A stretch of 64,000 nt of DNA from Ignavibacteriales bacterium (GCA_016709765.1 JADJMD010000013.1:620001-684000), one strand, 5' to 3'. Positions 9,453-20,722 are shown, counted from the first letter of the stretch. Numbers and translations: made by a program. Notes: generated from the sequence alone by a model not told the origin.

Positions 9453-10415
9453 ATGAAAAAAGGGTGTGCTGCAAGTTTTGGATGTTCTGGGATAATTGTA
9501 ATACTACTATTTGCAATTCTTATTATAAATTTTATTTCAAATCTTAATTTTAATTTTGATGAATTTGAGGAAACAAACAGTGACTACACTTTTAAAATAG
9601 ATACACTGGGCAATCAACATATCATTACTTCTGATTTTAATTGGAAGTTTACTTCATCATCACTCGGAAGAAAGAACTATAAAATATCTTTCCAACTTTT
9701 AGCTATAGAGGTCCAGAAAGCTTTGGCATATTTGGATGAAGTTGCAAAACTAAGTGCACACGATTTAAATATTGATCCTAGTTTTAGAACCGATCAAGTA
9801 TATTATGCAAAACTTGTTTGGCATGAAATCTACAAACGAATTTACTGGCAATCTTTTGATAAGATTGATAACATTCTAAACGGCTTTGATGAAATCTTTA
9901 TTAAAGAAAATTTGAGTGATCTTGATAAAATTTATTTTATCATCTCATTTGTGCAAAATATAAAATATAAAAGGCCCGGTGGTCAACTTGATTTGCTTCC
10001 GCCTCTTGGAACACTGGCAACTAAATATGGTGATTGTGATACTAAAGCACTTTTGCTTTATGTTTTATTAGAAAAAACTGGTGTAGATTGTGTGATGTTC
10101 TGGAGTTTTCATTATAAGCATGCGATGCTTGGGGTTGCAATAAATGCTCGTGGCAACCATAAAACTAACAACGGAAAGAATTATTATTTTGTTGAAACAA
10201 CTTATCCCGGATGGATGATCGGCGATATCGATCCAAACATGGATAATTTAAGCTTATGGTATGTAGATGATATTGATTCTGATAAGTTGAAGGTAAATTA
10301 CAAATACGACAAGGAAATCGATGAAAAGAAAAGTAGATTTAAAGATAAAAGAAGTGTTCAAACTGAGGATAATGATTCCGGAAAAAGGAATAAGGCATCT
10401 CCATCAAAGAACTAA
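9453..10415 (+). CDS. membrane-anchored transglutaminase-like protein
   Basis: 320 residues. An N-terminal membrane anchor lies at about 12-30. The transglutaminase-like core has Cys195 in YGDCDTKA, His223 in YKHAMLG and Glu248 in YYFVETT, giving a plausible Cys-His-acid triad (Glu in place of the usual Asp). The family includes cysteine proteases and crosslinking enzymes acting on peptides; the substrate is unknown. The charged C-terminus is low complexity. It is tightly linked to the DUF350 gene upstream, which suggests a joint envelope function. Confidence 0.75.
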   Translation: MKKGCAASFGCSGIIVILLFAILIINFISNLNFNFDEFEETNSDYTFKIDTLGNQHIITSDFNWKFTSSSLGRKNYKISFQLLAIEVQKALAYLDEVAKLSAHDLNIDPSFRTDQVYYAKLVWHEIYKRIYWQSFDKIDNILNGFDEIFIKENLSDLDKIYFIISFVQNIKYKRPGGQLDLLPPLGTLATKYGDCDTKALLLYVLLEKTGVDCVMFWSFHYKHAMLGVAINARGNHKTNNGKNYYFVETTYPGWMIGDIDPNMDNLSLWYVDDIDSDKLKVNYKYDKEIDEKKSRFKDKRSVQTEDNDSGKRNKASPSKN

Positions 10416-10418
10416 AAA

Positions 10419-10772
10419 CTATTTGAGATTAACTGAATTGAGAAAATATTCTATTATTGTCTCTCCATCTATTAAAGGATCCTCAGTAACCCCTGTTTCA
10501 AAATTACCATCAACTTTTTTTGTTAATCTTTCAGCAGCATCACGAATTTCTTTGGGTATTGTATGATCTTCCTGAAGTTTGGTTAGCATTGTTATCGCAG
10601 ATGCACCATAGTTCCTGTTTGGATGAAATTCTAACCAATGTTCGATAGCCATTCCACAAGCTCTTCTAGCACAAACACGTGCTTGTCCGATGTTACCAAT
10701 TTCTTTTGCGTGCTCACCTTGATTAAGTTCAGCTTTAGCAACATTGTAAACTAAATCTCTTACTCCACTCAT
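10419..10772 (-). CDS. small helical protein, possibly HEPN-like
   Basis: 117 residues, largely helical. The segment AKAELNQGEHAKEIGNIGQ followed by ARVCARRACGMAIEHWLE resembles the helical core of HEPN-type proteins, with Arg and His in RRACGMAIEH, but the Arg-His spacing does not match the usual catalytic R-x4-6-H, so RNase activity is not claimed. It converges on the transglutaminase gene (3-base gap) and lies 3 bases downstream of the NUDIX gene, so it is probably co-transcribed with that gene. Confidence 0.55.
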   Translation of the reverse strand: MSGVRDLVYNVAKAELNQGEHAKEIGNIGQARVCARRACGMAIEHWLEFHPNRNYGASAITMLTKLQEDHTIPKEIRDAAERLTKKVDGNFETGVTEDPLIDGETIIEYFLNSVNLK

Positions 10773-10775
10773 AAT

Positions 10776-11404
10776 TCAATCAAAATAAGTTTTTCTTTCA
10801 GGATTTTCTAGATGAAGTTTAATCTCATTTATATGTTTTTCATTTGTACGATTTAAAGATAATGATGGAAGTTTATAGAAGTCAAAGAATTTTACATCCA
10901 ATGTTTCTTCACTTGGTGTAGCTTTGCCACCTAATAGTTCACATAAAAATATAATTTTGAATGCATTAAAAATTCCAATCTACCACCAACTCTGTTTGCA
11001 TCATAAACGCCAATTACTTTTATTGGTTTTACATCAAATCCACTTTCTTCTTTGCACTCTCTGCTTGCAACTTCAGAAGGAACATCGCCAACATCAGCCC
11101 AGCCACCGGGCATTGCCCAGCAATTATCTGTGGATTCCTGTACTAGTAATATCTTTCCATCTTTAACTACAGCTGCTCGAACATCAATCTTTGGTGTTGC
11201 ATAACCCGGCTGCTCCATTAAAATTTTTACTAATGATTCTTTTTCAAGAATTGTATGGTGTTCAATAATCTCAGCCGTTATTTCAGTTAATCTTTTATAA
11301 CGATCTTTTTCATAATCGGTAACAGCAAAGGCTGATCCTGTTTGAGAAAGCTGTTGAATCTCTCTAGCTATTGCAAGCCATTTTGGTGTTTGTTCTTCTT
11401 TCAT
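10776..11404 (-). CDS. NUDIX hydrolase (frame broken by a 1-base indel)
   Basis: The first about 145 residues contain an N-terminal helical region, then VRAAVVKDGKILLVQE and a Nudix box, GGWADVGDVPSE followed by VASRECKEESGFDV; the first Glu of the box is Asp here. The frame then breaks in a T5 run (minus strand, 10968-10972). Adding one T gives LEFFNAFKIIFLCELLGGKA and an open frame to a TGA at 10776, restoring a protein of about 209 residues of the ADP-ribose pyrophosphatase-like NUDIX type with an N-terminal extension. Substrate not determinable. Confidence 0.78.
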
Positions 11405-11416
11405 TAGTCTTTTCTT

Positions 11417-11484
11417 GTCATTCAGACCTTGAGCTGGAATCTAAATTATTATATTAGAAAGATTCCCGCTTTTGCGGGAATGAC
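11417..11484. repeat. bipartite GTCAT...ATGAC palindromic element
   Basis: A degenerate first hairpin (GTCATTCAGA...CTGGAATCT) and a perfect second one (ATTCCCGC, loop TTTT, GCGGGAAT) end in GAC. Same layout as the elements at 57064, 59611 and 61454. It fills the gap between the SDR and NUDIX genes. Confidence 0.6.
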
Positions 11485-11490
11485 CATAGT

Positions 11491-12195
11491 TTAAAAGGGA
11501 TTTGTTGCCCACACTGTCACTTCTGGAATAAAACCTCTATCATCCATTTCTAAAGTTGAAACTATGGTGTGTGCTATTTCCAAAGGACGTAATTTATTTT
11601 TCACTTCAGCTTTTTCATTCCGATTGTTATCTCCAAATGCTGTTGTTACTTCACTGGGATTAACAAGAATAACACGAACATTATATTTCCTCAACTCTGC
11701 CTGCCAGCACTGCGTCATTCCGCGTAAAGCAAATTTGGATGAAGCGTAAACAGTTCCATTTGCAAAACCTTTTGTGCCTGCTGTTGATGCGATATTAATG
11801 ATGTTTCCAGACTTTTGTTTCTTAAAAAGTTTAGCTGCTTCACTTGCCATAAGCGCTGCACCAAATACATTAACATCATAAATATGATGGAATGCTTTCA
11901 TATCAAGTTCAGTAATTTCATTCCAAGCATCTCCAATTCCAGCATTGTTTATCAGACAATCGAGCTTACCAAATTCTTTTAAGAATAATACATAAGTATT
12001 GTGTACTTCGTTATCTATTGCAACATCTGCGTGGATTGCGAACGCACCGATTTCTTTTGCAACTTTATCCAGCTTTAATTTATCTCTGCCCGTAATTGCA
12101 ACTTTGCCGCCTTTTTCGATTAGAAGTTTTGCAGTTGCTTTTCCAATTCCGGCGCTACCGCCGGTAACAAGGAATGTTGAATTATTAATATTCAT
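11491..12195 (-). CDS. short-chain dehydrogenase/reductase (SDR)
   Basis: 234 residues, classical SDR length. The NAD(P)-binding TGGSAGIG is at 11-18, NNAG near 85, the catalytic Ser in NIASTAG near 138 and YxxxK in YASSK near 151. Closest in style to 3-oxoacyl-ACP reductase-like SDRs; the substrate cannot be assigned. No fatty-acid genes are nearby. Confidence 0.88.
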   Translation of the reverse strand: MNINNSTFLVTGGSAGIGKATAKLLIEKGGKVAITGRDKLKLDKVAKEIGAFAIHADVAIDNEVHNTYVLFLKEFGKLDCLINNAGIGDAWNEITELDMKAFHHIYDVNVFGAALMASEAAKLFKKQKSGNIINIASTAGTKGFANGTVYASSKFALRGMTQCWQAELRKYNVRVILVNPSEVTTAFGDNNRNEKAEVKNKLRPLEIAHTIVSTLEMDDRGFIPEVTVWATNPF

Positions 12196-12242
12196 TTGTG
12201 CCTCTTTTTATTGCAAAGTTAATAAGAAATCGGGAATAATGA

Positions 12243-12938
12243 TTACTGATAATTACTCCCCGGATAAAGAAGATTGATTACAATTAAATGAATTTTAAAG
12301 TAGATTAAATCAAATAAATTCCACGCAATAAATAATCCCACTAATGCAAAAGCAGGTTTACGTACAAAGTTTAGATACTTTCTTCCTGTTTCTTCACTCA
12401 AATACATTGGAGGAACAGCACTGCCATCCAACGGAGGAAACGGAAGCAGATTAAAAACAAACAAAATAAGATTTAGCGAGAACATAACACTTATTATCTT
12501 TGCAAGAATTTCTGTCCAACCTGCACTTGCACCAGAAACAATTCCGGAAATTGTAATACTATCCGGTTGATAGAAAATTCCAAATGCAATACCAACGTGA
12601 ATTATTATTACTGATATCATAAATAAAATAAAATTAGAGATTGGTCCTGCTGCTGCCATTGCTGCTGCCTTCTTTGGATAATCGTGGGCCCATTGAGGAT
12701 TGTAAGGAGTACTTGCCCAACCGATCATCCAACCTCCTGCAATAAAAGAAAGTATGGGTACTAGAACAGTACCAAATGGTTCTCTTTTTATATGTGGAAT
12801 AGGATTTAAACTTACTTGCCCTACTTTATGAGCAGTATCATCACCCATTTTATAAGCAGTAAATGCGTGCGCCGCTTCGTGAAATACAGTTGATAATAAA
12901 AAAATTACGTACCAAAGGATGCCGTCTGCTATGTTCAT
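12243..12938 (-). CDS. site-2 protease family (M50) membrane metalloprotease
   Basis: 231 residues, about five transmembrane segments. The zinc motif H-E-A-A-H is at residues 20-24 in a transmembrane helix, and the second motif, NLLPFPPLDGS (about 164-174), supplies the Asp ligand. This is the compact YwhC-like M50B form without a PDZ domain. Such proteases cut transmembrane substrates inside the membrane; the target is unknown. Confidence 0.88.
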   Translation of the reverse strand: MNIADGILWYVIFLLSTVFHEAAHAFTAYKMGDDTAHKVGQVSLNPIPHIKREPFGTVLVPILSFIAGGWMIGWASTPYNPQWAHDYPKKAAAMAAAGPISNFILFMISVIIIHVGIAFGIFYQPDSITISGIVSGASAGWTEILAKIISVMFSLNLILFVFNLLPFPPLDGSAVPPMYLSEETGRKYLNFVRKPAFALVGLFIAWNLFDLIYFKIHLIVINLLYPGSNYQ

Positions 12939-13126
12939 AAATGATTTTGATAAATTAATAACAATCGATTTAATGGAACTGTAACATAAACTAAATATGA
13001 TTATTGTTCAACAAAATGATAAGCTGTCAATAGAAATGATAAGTTGGTTGGTTTAAAAAACTCAAATCTCTAATTTTAAAGTAGAAATAATATTAAATCT
13101 GTTAATTTCTTTTTCCCGGAGTTACA

Positions 13127-16100
13127 ATGAAACTCAGAATATTTACATCTCTATTAATAATTCTAATTTCTTTTTCAATCTTTGCCCAGGATAATGACCA
13201 AGACAAAAAGAAGATAATAATCCTTACAAATCTGAAACATTTAACGGATTAAAATTCCGATCGATTGGTCCTGCCGTTACTTCAGGCAGGGTTGTAGATT
13301 TTGCAGTTAATCCTCATGATCTTAATGAATATTATGTTGCAGTTGCATGCGGTAATGTCTGGAGGACTACTAACTCGGGAACTAGTTGGAATCCAATTTT
13401 TGATAAATATGATTCACACTCAATCGGCTGTGTAACGCTTGATCCAAATAATCAACATGTTGTTTATATTGGAACCGGGGAAAACAATTCTCAGCGTAGT
13501 GTTTCTTGGGGCAATGGAATTTATAGAAGTGAAGACGGCGGAATGAGTTTTACAAATATTGGATTAAAAAAATCAGAACACATCGCAAAAATTTTAATTG
13601 ACCCGCGTGATTCAAAAGTAATTTATGTTGCGGCTCAAGGTCCACTTTGGGGTCCTGGTGGCAATCGTGGTTTATATAAATCTACAAACTACGGAGCAAC
13701 GTGGGATTCCGTTTTATACATAAGTCCTAACACAGGAGTTACAGATATTGTAATGGATCCACGAAATCCTGATGTTCTTTATGCAGCTTCGTATCAACGC
13801 AGAAGGCACGTTTGGACATTGATAAATGGCGGACCTGAAGGTGCAATTTATAAATCAACAGACGCAGGAAAAACTTGGAATAAGCTTACGAGCGGGTTGC
13901 CAAGTAGTGATGTAGGAAGAATTGGGCTAGCCGTTTCAACTGTAAACCCTGATTTTGTTTACGCAATTGTAGAAGCTGCAAATGATGGTAGCGGATTTTA
14001 TCGTTCCACTAATCGTGGTGCGAGCTGGGAAAAGATGAGTGATTATAAAAATGTTAGCGCGCAGTATTACTCTGAAATCTTTTGTGATCCAGTTGATGTA
14101 AATAAAGTTTATGCTTTAGATACTTATTCTTCTATCACAACAGATGGAGGAAAATCGTTTGATCGCATTAGTACAAAGGGCAGACATATTTGATGATCAT
14201 GCATTTTGGATTAATCCTAAGAATGCGAATCATTTTTTGATTGGGGGTGATGGCGGAATCTATGAAACTTTTGACGGCGGAAAACAATGGTTATTTAAAT
14301 CGAATCTGCCAATAACTCAATTTTATAGAATAGCTATAGATAATTCTGAACCGTTTTATTGGGTTTACGGTGGGACACAAGATAACAATAGTCTTGGTGC
14401 ACCTTCGCAAACAATTAATGAAGAAGGAATTATGAATTCTGATTGGATACCAACTCTTGGCGGTGATGGATTTGAACCGCAAGTTGATCCAACTGATCCT
14501 AATATTATTTATACGCAATACCAGTATGGTGAATTACACAGATACGATAAAAGGAGCGGAGAAATAACCCATATACATATTATGGAAGAGCTTGGAGGAG
14601 AACCATATAGAAGACATTGGGATTCGCCTTTAATTTTAAGTCCACATAAAACCACCAGACTCTATTATGCAGCAAATAAAGTTTTTAGAAGTGATGATAG
14701 AGGTGATAATTGGGAAGTAATTAGTCCCGATCTGTCCAGACAACTAGACCGCAACAAACTAAAAGTAATGGATATGATATGGAGTGTTGATGCCGTTGCA
14801 AAAAACGCTTCAACTTCGTTTTACGGTACAATTGTTTCACTTTCCGAATCACCAATTGTAGAAGGATTAATCTATGCCGGGACTGATGATGGTTTAATTC
14901 AGGTTACGGAAGATGGTGGGAAAAATTGGAGAAGAATAGAAAGTTTTCTGGATGTACCTGAGATGAGTTATGTTTCCTGTTTATTTGCTTCCGAGCACGA
15001 TGCTAATACAGTATATGCAACATTTGATAATCATAAGATGGCTGATTTTAAACCATACGTTCTGGTAAGTAAAGACAGAGGGAAAAGTTGGAAATCAATC
15101 AAAGGTAATTTACAGGAAAACCAGGTCGTTTATTCGCTTATTCAGGATAACATAAAAGCGAATCTATTATTTGTTGGAACAGAGTATGGTATTTATTTTT
15201 CAATTAATGAAGGCAAAAACTGGATTCAACTCAAGGGCGGACTTCCAACTCAAGCGGTTAGAGATATGCACATCCAAACAAGAGAGAATGATCTTGTGAT
15301 TGGAACATTTGGGAGAGGAATTTACATACTTGATAACCTCACTCCATTGCGTGAACTTTCTGAAAGTACTTTAAATGAAAACGCTTATAAATTATTTCCC
15401 GTTAAAGATGCTTTAATGTTTTTAAAAGAAACGCTACTTTCGGATCACAGGGTAGTACGCTTTATAAAGCTGATAATCCGGACTTTGGGGCTACATTTAC
15501 TTACTATTTAAAAGAAGCACCTAAAACATTAAAACAGCAAAGACAAAAAAAAGAAAAGGAATTAATAAAAGATAATAAACCAGTTTATTACCCAACCTGG
15601 GAAGAGTTGAGAAAAGAAGATAATGAAGAATCACCGTATTTGCTTTTTACAGTTTATGACGAGTTGGGTAATGTAGTTAGAAATCTAAAATCAGATGTTA
15701 AATCAGGAGTTAACAGAATTACCTGGGATTTAAGATATCCTTCAACTGATCCAATTAAAAAATATCAAGTGATAATCCAAGCGGTATTCCTGTACTGCCG
15801 GGCAAGTATAGTGTTACAATGTCTATCAGTGTAGATGGTAAATTAAATCAAGTCGCAGGTCCGGAAAGTTTTGAAGCGAAGGTATTAAATAATGTAACAC
15901 TACCAGCAAGTGATAGAAATGAATTAATCGCTTTCCAGAAAAAAGTTGCAGAACTAAACAGAGCTGTAATGGCTGCAGTAGAAATCAATGCTGATTTAAC
16001 GAATAGAATTGAGTTAATTAAAACTGCTATTGAGCAATCACCCGGCTCACAAGTTGCTTTAATTGAACAGGCCAATATAATTGCTGAGAAAAATAGAGAT

Positions 16101-16388
16101 ATATACAGACTGCTGGTTAATGATCAAACTTTAACAAAACGAAATGAACCTGTTCATCCGGCGGTTATTGATCATATATCAGAAATTGTTTGGGGAATGT
16201 GGAGTACCTCCTCAGTCCCAACTCAATCACTTACAGATGGTTATAATGTAGCTAAAGAGGAATTCAAACCTTTGCTAGAACAATTAAAAAAGCTGCAAGA
16301 AGTAGATATAATAAATCTGGAAAACGAAATGGAAAAATATGATGCTCCATGGACGCCCGGAAGAAAAATGCCGGATTGGAAAGAATAA
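13127..16388 (+). pseudogene. sortilin/BNR-type beta-propeller secreted protein, broken by about four frameshifts
   Basis: An ATG at 13127 starts a signal peptide (MKLRIFTSLLIILISFSIFAQ). Reading through the shifts gives a protein of about 1080 residues with Asp-box/BNR repeats (STNYGATWDS, STDAGKTWNK, SEDGGMSF, VTEDGGKNWRR) and the region WTPGRKMPDWKE at its end, as in large VPS10/glycosyl-hydrolase-like proteins. Frame changes lie near 13205-13213 (A run), 14189-14191 (T3), 15438-15440 (T3) and 15757-15762 (A6); each is cured by one base. The sequence between shifts is well preserved, with no stops, so sequence error is as likely as decay. Confidence 0.7.
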
Positions 16389-16394
16389 CTTTTC

Positions 16395-16455
16395 TCTGCT
16401 ACTCCTCCTTGGCGTCTCTAAAGTAAAGAATAACATTTAACCACAGAGGCGCTGA
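16395..16455. repeat. degenerate CAGAGNCGC-type intergenic repeat
   Basis: CTCCTTGGCGTCTCT (left) and CCACAGAGGCGCTGAG (right) are imperfect inverted copies of the dispersed CACAGAGACGCAGAG-like repeat known from many bacterial genomes. It sits between two convergent genes. Confidence 0.3.
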
Positions 16456-16457
16456 GA

Positions 16458-17702
16458 TTACTTTAATAAAATCATTTTACGTGTTTGAATAAAGTCTACT
16501 GAACGCAAAATATAGAAATAAATTCCTGATGAAAGATTTGAAGCATTAAACTCTACTTCATAACTATCAGCATTTCTATACTCATCAACTAAGTTAGCAA
16601 CTTCATTTCCTAGAACATCATATATTTTTAATGTAACAAATTGGCTGCTGCCAATTGCAAATTGAATACGGGTATTTGGATTAAACGGGTTTGGATAATT
16701 TTGTCCTAAATTAAATTTTGTTGGTATTTCTTTTAATTCTTTTACATCAGTAACAACTTTATTAACACTTTTATATAAGCCGTAATAATCCATTCCAGCA
16801 AAAAGATACCCCGTACTGTTTGTTAATAAACTCAATACATATTTATCCTCACCCATGCCTGATTTTACAAGTTGCCAAGTTTCTCCATTATTAGTTGAAG
16901 TATAAACCCAATAACCAAGTGTACCGGCGTACATTGAGCCATCTGAGTTAATAATTAAACTGCTGTAATCAGGTCCCGCTCCTGTTTTGTTTACCCAATT
17001 AATTCCATTATCTGTGGATTTATAAATGCCATAGCCAAGTGTTGACAAAAATACTTCATTCATATTATTTACTGCAAAAGCACTTGGTGTAAATGAAACA
17101 AAACCATTGGTTGTGCTATTCCAAGAACCGCCGTTATTATCAGAGTAATAAACTTTTCCATAGCTGGCAGCTAATATTCTTCCATTACTTAATTTTGTTA
17201 TAGCATAAATATTATCAGTTTGATCGAATACCTGTTCCCAGTTAGTGCCGCCATCCGTAGAGCCATAAATTCCACCTTGCGTGGAAGTATAATTTAAACC
17301 AACATAAACATATCCGTTTTGATCGACATAAACGCAGTTCATTCCGGTCAAAGCATCCCAAACTTTATTCCAGGTAATTCCTCCATCGGTAGATTTATAA
17401 ACACCACTGCCAAATTGTGAACCGATTGTGGCAGTATAAATATTCCCGGAATTATCTTTTGCAAAAGAAATTACCCAATGATTTGTCAAACCCGATTCAC
17501 TCCATGAAAAACCCAGATCGGTGGATTTAAATATCCCTTTAGCATAAGTGCCTGCTAAAATGTTGTCTGAGGAATTGGTAATCATTGAGTAAACGCTGTA
17601 AAGAGAAGTGTTGTCTGACGGGAAATTTGTCTTTTCCCAAAAATCCTGTGAATAGCAAAAACTAATTGAAAGAATGAACAAAAAAAGTATTCTTGATTTC
17701 AT
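16458..17702 (-). CDS. T9SS-sorted secreted beta-propeller (BNR repeats)
   Basis: 414 residues: signal peptide (MKSRILFLFILSISFCYS), about seven Asp-box repeats (STDLGFSWSES, STDGGITWNKV, SDNNGGSWNST, STNNGETWQLV) forming a propeller, then the T9SS sorting domain with NYPNPFNPNTRIQF near 336 and the closing SGIYFYILRS...MILLK. It should be exported through the outer membrane by type IX secretion and held or released there; ligand unknown. The propeller style matches the broken gene at 13127, but that one lacks the sorting domain. Confidence 0.85.
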   Translation of the reverse strand: MKSRILFLFILSISFCYSQDFWEKTNFPSDNTSLYSVYSMITNSSDNILAGTYAKGIFKSTDLGFSWSESGLTNHWVISFAKDNSGNIYTATIGSQFGSGVYKSTDGGITWNKVWDALTGMNCVYVDQNGYVYVGLNYTSTQGGIYGSTDGGTNWEQVFDQTDNIYAITKLSNGRILAASYGKVYYSDNNGGSWNSTTNGFVSFTPSAFAVNNMNEVFLSTLGYGIYKSTDNGINWVNKTGAGPDYSSLIINSDGSMYAGTLGYWVYTSTNNGETWQLVKSGMGEDKYVLSLLTNSTGYLFAGMDYYGLYKSVNKVVTDVKELKEIPTKFNLGQNYPNPFNPNTRIQFAIGSSQFVTLKIYDVLGNEVANLVDEYRNADSYEVEFNASNLSSGIYFYILRSVDFIQTRKMILLK

Positions 17703-17757
17703 AATCTCCCCTATGAGATGGTTTGATAAATTTTTCTACTACAAATATATTAAGATT

Positions 17758-18086
<329 letters not shown>

Positions 18087-18090
<4 letters not shown>

Positions 18091-19563
18091 AGATTCTCCA
18101 ATTTTTCTAAAATCCTCACCATTGCAAAAGTATCAAGTTTACAATACTCAAGTAAATTTGTTCTGGTATCTGCAATCTTCATTAAATCAGTTTCATAGTA
18201 AAGACTTTCAAATGCAACAGAAGCAAGTCCGCCTTCATTTATTTCTAAGTCTTTATAACTCAGTTCAGGAATTAAAGCCGGTAAAACATATTTGATTGAA
18301 TACGATCCCTGCATTTTGTACGTATAATAATATTTTTTCTGAAACGGCAGCATCAAATCTTTAACACGATTTATTCGTTCCTCAATTTCTTTTTTGTATT
18401 TAGGAAAAGCCTCAGCAATTTCTTTTAGTCTTAACGCTTCAAAAGATTTATTGTATGTAAGAATGTCGCCTTCACTCTTAGTATCACGCAAAAGATTTTC
18501 TATAAACTTAACTCGCGGATCATTTCCTGTCTCAGCTAAAAATTCAAAATGTTCAACATTACTTTTCTTGCTTTTCTTGTAGTGCAAAGAATACTGAAAT
18601 GGTATTTGCATATACGGCCTGGAATTATCAAACATGGGAACTGCGGGCTGAAATGTTTCAAAATCAATAAAGTAAATAGGATAATTTAAATTGGATAAAA
18701 ATTCTTTTATTGCTTTTTTATCAATCAGATCTTTTTTGCTATTGTAAACTTCAAGCTGGAGCTTTGCATTTTTAGATAGATCCGCATCAGCGGGAACATC
18801 TTGCAGTTTAACGATACCATTTCTATAAAGATCATACTTTTTGTTAAGATGTATTCCTGAAAGATCGAAGATTGAGTTTTCCGGAATATGTTTTCTGCAA
18901 TATTCATAAAAGCCGCAAGTGTAAGGATCGTAACAATGCTCGCCGATATCAATCACAGGTATTGATCTTCTTGCTAAAACTTTTTTTAAATCGTGTTACA
19001 TTTTCCGCTACCCATTTTTGCAACGGCAGAATTAATTTTAAAACTGATTCTGTCATAAAGAGTTCATCCAGATTCAGTTCACCTTTTCTTACATATTGAT
19101 TATTTATGTAAGTGATTGAAAAATCTTTAACCTTATACCCGCAATTAGAGATAACCCAATACTGTAAAGCCGCATCACGAATGTATGTTTCTGAAATTGA
19201 TGTGGAGCTTTTTACCTCATAAACACTTAATCCGAATTTTTCATTAACCACAATATCTGCAACAGCAAGCACATCACTATAATTAAATGATGCTTCATAA
19301 ATAACTTTTTGGTTTTCTTTAATGATTTTTTTTGTCTCTATGACAGCCTTATCATATTCAAATTGTGATTTGGGTGAAGCATCAATCCCATTTGGAAAAA
19401 GTTGTTGCGCTAACTTGCCAACATCAGTTCCGCGTTTAAAAATTGCTTTCTGCATATCAGAAAGCTGATCCATTTCATTATAAAGATGCTTATATAAGTA
19501 AAGATGTTTTTCGCATTGAACACCGCGAATAAAAGAAGATTTGCTGAGAAGATGTGAGCCCAT
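18087..19563 (-). CDS. DUF2779 protein: PD-(D/E)XK-like nuclease plus RNase H-fold domain (frameshifted)
   Basis: Two frames make one protein of about 491 residues. The N-terminal part has a predicted PD-(D/E)XK core: VLAVADIVV (near 95) and YEVKSST (near 110). The C-terminal part begins IPVIDIGEHCYDPYTCGFYEYC, with Cys residues that may bind a cluster, then YFIDFETFQPAVP and LEYCKLDTFAMVRIL, a DEDD/RNase H-like exonuclease pattern as in DUF2779. The break is an A7 run (T7 on plus, 18981-18987); six A restore FKKVLARRSIP. No CRISPR array is nearby. Confidence 0.78.
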
Positions 19564-19659
19564 TAAATATCCTATCTGCTATAATTTCCATATGTAATTT
19601 AGCCTTTTTACAAATCAATTTGGTAACTTGCCATACAATATTATACAGGGTATTGGATA

Positions 19660-20106
19660 GTGAAAATAATTTTAACGATAGCTTTATTCCTTTTTGCTCT
19701 GAATATTCTGGCGCAGGATAAATTTTATACTAAAGGTTTAGCAAATGGTTATGCCTGGACGGCTTCGCCCACTGTCAGTATGCTAGCATACACAAAGGGC
19801 GAATCACTTTCTAGAATGTTAAATCGTAGAAAATATCAAACTGAAATCCAGAGGGATGTTTCCTTTCCACTGGGCTGTGATTCAGAAATTGAAGATTTAT
19901 TAAACGCCAAAGCATCTTCCACGATTGATTTGCAGACGATAGAGAAATTGATTGATAAGTTTTATGAAAAGGAAGAAAATTTAACTATTCCGGTTTTAGG
20001 AGCATATTGTTGTTGCATTAAAGAACTTGCCGGAAAAAGTGTCAAGGAAATTGAGATGTATAGAAAAGAATTATTAGAATTTTCTTCTGTGAAATCAGAA
20101 AAGTAG
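19660..20106 (+). CDS. hypothetical exported protein
   Basis: 148 residues with a signal peptide (KIILTIALFLFALNILAQ) supporting the GTG start at 19660; the first internal Met is far inside. The mature part has Cys residues (GCDSEIED and AYCCCIKEL) and no family I recognise. Its 3' end overlaps the convergent small HTH gene by 12 bases. Confidence 0.6.
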   Translation: MKIILTIALFLFALNILAQDKFYTKGLANGYAWTASPTVSMLAYTKGESLSRMLNRRKYQTEIQRDVSFPLGCDSEIEDLLNAKASSTIDLQTIEKLIDKFYEKEENLTIPVLGAYCCCIKELAGKSVKEIEMYRKELLEFSSVKSEK

Positions 20107-20304
20107 CGGTTCTTCAGGTTTCTGTTTAGATTTTTTTTCTTTTTTTTGATCTTTAAGAAAATCCGCAAAATCTTCTTTGGTAATAATATAAATTTTGCCA
20201 ACTTGCGTGGATTTTAATGTTCCATTTTTTATATGGTATAATACCCCGGAATGACTCATATCTAAAAGTTTTGCGACTTCCTGAACACTAAATAAATCTT
20301 TCAT
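20095..20304 (-). CDS. excisionase-type helix-turn-helix DNA-binding protein
   Basis: 69 residues: SVQEVAKLLDMSHSGVLYHI is a winged-helix HTH_17/MerR-like recognition unit, followed by GTLKSTQVGKIYIITKEDFADFL and a basic tail. Proteins of this size bind DNA as excisionase-like or phage-type regulators. No integrase or phage gene lies next to it, so its role here is unclear. Confidence 0.75.
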   Translation of the reverse strand: MKDLFSVQEVAKLLDMSHSGVLYHIKNGTLKSTQVGKIYIITKEDFADFLKDQKKEKKSKQKPEEPLLF

Positions 20305-20421
20305 AAGCTTTTCTGAAATAGTGAAACTAATTTTACTACGAAATTAAGGTATTAAGACAATAGTTTCAACGACCGCCAATGAAAGAATGTTGAAAGAAAA
20401 GATCAGAAATTGCAAAGACTT

Positions 20422-20613
20422 TTAATTTGCATTTGATAATGCGTTAATAAGTTGTTTCTTATTTTTTCTATCTTTGATTACAACACCCACATAACTTGCA
20501 ACAAATATTGAGATTGCTAAACACAGTACGATTACACTTAATATGTTGCCATCACTCATACCTAACAAAACGTGTAAAGATTGAAGGGTAAGAAAAATTA
20601 ATATTGCTTTCAT
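20422..20613 (-). CDS. small membrane protein
   Basis: 63 residues: a hydrophobic N-terminus and a second membrane segment (about 24-47), then a basic KDRKNKKQ tail. An AGAGG ribosome site lies 5-9 bases before the ATG. No family recognised. Confidence 0.5.
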   Translation of the reverse strand: MKAILIFLTLQSLHVLLGMSDGNILSVIVLCLAISIFVASYVGVVIKDRKNKKQLINALSNAN

Positions 20614-20722
20614 TTCTACCTCTAATTATGATTTAATTACGAGGTAAAATTATGTAATCATTTTATCTCAAATTTAAACTTACTGTTACGATAACATTAA
20701 CAAATTGTTAAGCGTACAAAAT

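Noticed and set aside
10419..10772. HEPN RNase toxin with the NUDIX gene as antitoxin
   Set aside because: The Arg-His spacing does not fit the catalytic motif and NUDIX hydrolases are not known as partners; no toxin-antitoxin structure is visible.
20095..20304. Mark of a prophage or integrated element
   Set aside because: The excisionase-type protein stands alone; no integrase, structural phage gene or flanking repeat was seen nearby.
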